DNA of 64,000 bases from Dankookia rubra (GTDB lineage: Bacteria; Pseudomonadota; Alphaproteobacteria; Acetobacterales; Acetobacteraceae), in assembly GCF_004355005.1 (NCBI RefSeq), contig NZ_SMSJ01000002.1, positions 62,001 through 126,000 of the forward strand. Reading direction: 5' to 3'. Shown one piece after another: positions 61,520 to 64,000 of the stretch. Below the pieces are notes generated by a model, which had not been told where the DNA came from, did not search any database, and worked only from the letters and a program-made list of their open reading frames with translations. Positions within the stretch are counted from its first letter, which is position 1; each line of letters opens with the position of its first letter. The position numbers and the translations under genes are program-made.

Positions 61520-62779
61520 TCAGGCCATCGCGTAGCGGGACAGCGCCAGGTCGTCAGCGGCGATCTCCGGAGCGCGGCCGGTCATCAGGTCGGCCAGCAG
61601 CCGCCCGCTGCCGCAGGCCATGGTCCAGCCCAGGGTGCCGTGGCCAGTGTTGAGGTGCAGGTTGCGGTAGCGGGTCGGCCCGACCACCGGCGTGCCGTCC
61701 GGCGTCATCGGCCGGAGCCCGGTCCAGAAGCTCGCCTGCGCCAGGTCGCCGCCATGCGGAAAGAGGTCGCCGACCGAATGCTCCAGCGTCTCCCGCCGCG
61801 GCTTCCGCAGGCGCAGCGAGAAGCCGGCGAGCTCCGCCGTGCCGCCGACTCGGATGCGGTCGCCGAGCCTAGTAATCGCCACCTTGTAGGTTTCGTCCAT
61901 CACGGTCGAGACCGGCGCCGCGGCCTCATCGGTCACCGGCAGGGTCAACGAATAGCCCTTCACCGGGTAGACCGGAACATGGACATCGAGCGGCTGCAGC
62001 AACGCCGGGGAGTAACTGCCCATGGCAACGACAAAGGCATCCGCCTCCAGCCGGCCCTCGGAGGTCGTGACCCCGACCACCGCATCGCCCTCGGTCTCCA
62101 GCGCGGCGATGCCGACTCCGTGGCGGAACACGACGCCGCGCGCCGCGGCCAGCACGGCCAGGCGCTGGGTGAAGACATGAGCGTCGCCGGTCTCGTCGCC
62201 CGGCAGCCGCAGGCCGCCGACGAACTTGCCGGGCACGAGGCCGAGTGCCGGCTCGGCACCGATGCAGGCGGCCGGATCGAGCACTTCGTAAGGCACCTGG
62301 TAGGCGTCGAGCACCTCGGTATCGCCCCGAACCGCGTCCAGCTGCTTCTGCGTACGGAACAGCTGCAGGGTGCCCTGGGTACGCTGGTCGTAGGCGATGC
62401 CGGTTTCGTCGCGCAGGTCGCGCAGCACGTCACGGCTATACTCGGCCAGCCGCACCATGCGGCCCTTGTTGGTTCCATAGGCCGCGAGATTGCAGTTGGC
62501 GAGCATCTGACCAAGCCAGCGGTATAGCCCATGGTCCAGCGCCGGCCAGAGAACGAAGGGACGATGCCGCATCAGCAGCCACTTCATCGCCTTGATGGGT
62601 ATACCCGGTCCGGCCCAGGGCGCGGAATAGCCGGGCGACACTTGGCCGGCATTGGCGAAGCTCGTCTCCATGCCCGGGGCCGGCTGGCGGTCCAGCACCG
62701 TGACCTGATGACCTGCCTTCGAGAGGTACCAGGCGCTTGTCACGCCGACCACGCCGCTGCCAAGGACCAGGACCCGCAT
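61520..62779 (-). CDS. dadA: D-amino acid dehydrogenase (small subunit DadA-like)
   Basis: 419 residues. FAD-binding [20 protein letters not shown] starts at residue 7. Family blocks [34 protein letters not shown] and the C-terminal [17 protein letters not shown] are all present. It is membrane-associated and oxidises D-amino acids (typically D-alanine) to 2-keto acids and ammonia, feeding electrons to quinone. GGAGG precedes the ATG at 62779. The divergent Lrp-type regulator is the usual partner. No alr/dadX follows in the window. Confidence 0.94.
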   Translation of the reverse strand: MRVLVLGSGVVGVTSAWYLSKAGHQVTVLDRQPAPGMETSFANAGQVSPGYSAPWAGPGIPIKAMKWLLMRHRPFVLWPALDHGLYRWLGQMLANCNLAAYGTNKGRMVRLAEYSRDVLRDLRDETGIAYDQRTQGTLQLFRTQKQLDAVRGDTEVLDAYQVPYEVLDPAACIGAEPALGLVPGKFVGGLRLPGDETGDAHVFTQRLAVLAAARGVVFRHGVGIAALETEGDAVVGVTTSEGRLEADAFVVAMGSYSPALLQPLDVHVPVYPVKGYSLTLPVTDEAAAPVSTVMDETYKVAITRLGDRIRVGGTAELAGFSLRLRKPRRETLEHSVGDLFPHGGDLAQASFWTGLRPMTPDGTPVVGPTRYRNLHLNTGHGTLGWTMACGSGRLLADLMTGRAPEIAADDLALSRYAMA

Positions 62780-62799
62780 CGCCGCCTCCATCGTTCCGC

Positions 62800-62821
62800 C
62801 AGGCAGGCTACGCGCTGCCTG
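62800..62821. promoter_or_regulatory. Inverted repeat in the dadA/lrp divergent region
   Basis: CAGGCAG (62800-62806) and CTGCCTG (62815-62821) are perfect inverted arms with an 8-bp spacer, 21 bp upstream of the dadA start. It is a plausible Lrp-type operator. Confidence 0.4.
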
Positions 62822-62880
62822 CCACGAATTTCCCGCCGCTTCGCCGAATTCGCTGCCGCGCGAGAGCGCAATGCCGCATG

Positions 62881-62901
62881 ATCTGCGAAGGAACCGCAGA
62901 T
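62881..62901. promoter_or_regulatory. Inverted repeat enclosing the lrp ribosome site
   Basis: ATCTGCG (62881-62887) and CGCAGAT (62895-62901) flank AAGGAAC, and the ATG follows 6 bases later. As DNA it could be an autoregulatory operator; as RNA it would place the ribosome-binding site in a hairpin loop. Confidence 0.45.
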
Positions 62902-62907
62902 AATTCG

Positions 62908-63354
62908 ATGCACGCGCTGAATGATACCGACCGCACCCTGCTGCGGCTGCTGCGCGCCGATGGGCGCATGAGCAACGCCGCCCTGGCGGAGGCCGTCGGC
63001 CTCTCGCCCTCCGCCTGCCTGCGGAGGCTGCGTCTGCTGGAACATCGCGGCGTGATCCGCGGCTATACCGCCATCATTGCCGAAGCGCCGACCCGCGAGG
63101 GCGTCACCATCATCGTCCAGATCACCCTGGAGCGACAGACCGACGAGAGCATGCAACGCTTCGAGGTGGCGGTGCGCCGCTGTCCCGAGGTGCGCGAGTG
63201 CTACCTGATGACCGGCATGTCGGACTACCTGCTGCGAGTGGAGGCGCGCGATTCTGCGGATTACGAGCGCATCCACAAGGACGCGCTGTCCCGCCTGCCC
63301 GGCGTGGCCCGCATCCAGTCGAGCTTCGCCATCCGCAGCGTGGTGCGGGGCTGA
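62908..63354 (+). CDS. Lrp/AsnC family transcriptional regulator
   Basis: 148 residues. [23 protein letters not shown] then [23 protein letters not shown] ligand domain: [13 protein letters not shown] and [17 protein letters not shown]. The divergent position next to dadA suggests it activates or represses D-amino acid catabolism, as DadR/BkdR-like Lrp proteins do. ATG 62908 matches the usual Lrp start; an ATG at 62878 would add ten residues. Confidence 0.93.
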   Translation: MHALNDTDRTLLRLLRADGRMSNAALAEAVGLSPSACLRRLRLLEHRGVIRGYTAIIAEAPTREGVTIIVQITLERQTDESMQRFEVAVRRCPEVRECYLMTGMSDYLLRVEARDSADYERIHKDALSRLPGVARIQSSFAIRSVVRG

Positions 63355-63460
63355 CGTGGATCGTCGGAAGGCGATGCCGACCGCCGACGAGAGGCTGCTT
63401 CGCGAACACCGCGCCCGGCTGGCCCGGAAGTCCGGCACGCCTCGCCCGGATGACCGAAAG

Positions 63461-64000
63461 CTAGGCCGTCGGTGCCGCCACCTGGCGCAGCGCCTGCAGC
63501 AGCGTCACCCGGCTGACCGGCTTGGCCAGATGCAGCGTCATCCCGGCCGCCTGCACCCGCTCCCGCTCTTCGCGTGAGGCGCTGGCGGTCAGCGCGATGA
63601 TCGGCGTCCGCGCGTTTGGCCCCTTGCCCATCCGCACGCGTTGCGTCGCCTCGGTGCCGTCCATGCCGGGCATGTTCACATCCATCAGGATCGCATCGAA
63701 GCGCCGTGCCTGCGCCGCCGCCACCGCCTCGATCCCGTCCTCGACCAGCGTCACGTGATGGCCAGCGGCGACCAGGTAGGCGCGAATGAGGATGCGGTTG
63801 GTCGCCACGTCGTCGGCCACCAGCACGTCGAGCGGCGGGCCGCCCTGGACCACCGGCGACTCGGCCCGCCCGGGCGCCGCGGCCAGCCGCATCGGCAGTT
63901 CGAACCAGAAGACGCTACCGCGGCCCGGCTCGGAGGCGACGCCGATGCTGCCGCCCATCGCCTCGATCAGCCGACGGCAGATCGCCAGGCCGAGGCCGGT
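63461..64000 (-). CDS. Hybrid sensor histidine kinase, C-terminal part (runs off window)
   Basis: The visible 179 residues begin in the ATPase G2 box ([16 protein letters not shown]), followed by the domain end [10 protein letters not shown], then a receiver domain: [12 protein letters not shown] (acidic pair), the phospho-acceptor Asp in [17 protein letters not shown] (Thr/Ser) and LAKPVS (Lys). The sensor and dimerisation domains lie beyond the right edge. The layout is of an orthodox HK with one C-terminal receiver, so a phosphorelay with an external Hpt is likely. Signal and target unknown. Confidence 0.93.
   Translation of the reverse strand, partial: TGLGLAICRRLIEAMGGSIGVASEPGRGSVFWFELPMRLAAAPGRAESPVVQGGPPLDVLVADDVATNRILIRAYLVAAGHHVTLVEDGIEAVAAAQARRFDAILMDVNMPGMDGTEATQRVRMGKGPNARTPIIALTASASREERERVQAAGMTLHLAKPVSRVTLLQALRQVAAPTA

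Noticed and set aside
63356-63460. Short plus-strand frame between the lrp-like gene and the histidine kinase
   Set aside because: Continues antisense into the receiver domain, and has no motif or start signal.

Overview
The window is a 64 kb piece of a very GC-rich (roughly 70%) bacterial chromosome. It is densely packed, with many ATGA/GTGA-coupled operons and no rRNA, tRNA, phage, insertion sequence or CRISPR array that I can see. A minCDE operon, a prkA-yeaH-spoVR operon, three orphan Bug/TctC solute-binding proteins and many peripheral catabolic enzymes suggest an environmental alphaproteobacterium, possibly Acetobacteraceae (Roseomonas-like). That placement is inference from gene content, not from a marker gene.

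Layout. 1-6.3 kb: an edge-cut serine hydrolase, a 3-hydroxyacyl-CoA dehydrogenase, a coupled small-membrane-protein/XpaC-like/TelA operon, two tandem Bug proteins and a YidB-like protein. 6.4-17.7 kb: zinc alcohol dehydrogenase, nitroreductase, DUF4239 membrane protein, a cupin, a thiol-dioxygenase-like protein, epoxide-hydrolase-like enzyme, thiolase, acyl-CoA carboxyltransferase, amidase, tyrosine phosphatase and an SDR. 18.2-23.6 kb: the prkA-yeaH-spoVR stress operon behind a candidate sigma-54 promoter, then DoxX. 23.7-28.1 kb: a second serine hydrolase and an unusual 999-residue protein ending in a methyltransferase domain. 28.1-30.2 kb: minCDE. 30.3-33.5 kb: a signal-less NMT1-like protein, a thioesterase and a P1B ATPase with no metal-binding domain.

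33.6-42.1 kb: a 2-hydroxyacid dehydrogenase, then a coupled run of ABC transporter (binding protein, permease, ATPase), GNAT, esterase, allophanate hydrolase and DUF3225 protein, facing a carbamoylase-type hydrolase. Together these look like uptake and breakdown of a ureide- or carbamoyl-type nitrogen compound. 42.1-50 kb: an AT-richer non-coding stretch, a MarR regulator, a cyclase-family hydrolase, two SDRs, a ferredoxin, an MFS transporter, an SGNH hydrolase broken by an in-frame amber codon, and a cupin. 50-58.4 kb: TRAP binding protein, DapA-like aldolase, Bug protein with a two-subunit ThDP decarboxylase, VOC protein, flavin monooxygenase, TetR regulator and a flavin disulfide reductase. 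An identical 12-bp palindrome lies upstream of both the Bug-decarboxylase operon and the monooxygenase/TetR divergent promoter, suggesting one regulon. 58.4-64 kb: a stand-alone BLUF photoreceptor, aldo/keto reductase, HflX, a dadA-like gene with a divergent Lrp regulator, and an edge-cut hybrid histidine kinase.

A recurring signal is a family of roughly 130-150 bp imperfect palindromes (with half-length versions) filling gaps downstream of genes at about 4.7, 14.4, 23.7, 40.8, 51.1 and 60.0 kb. They share a recognisable core and look like a small dispersed repeat that may also serve as terminator.
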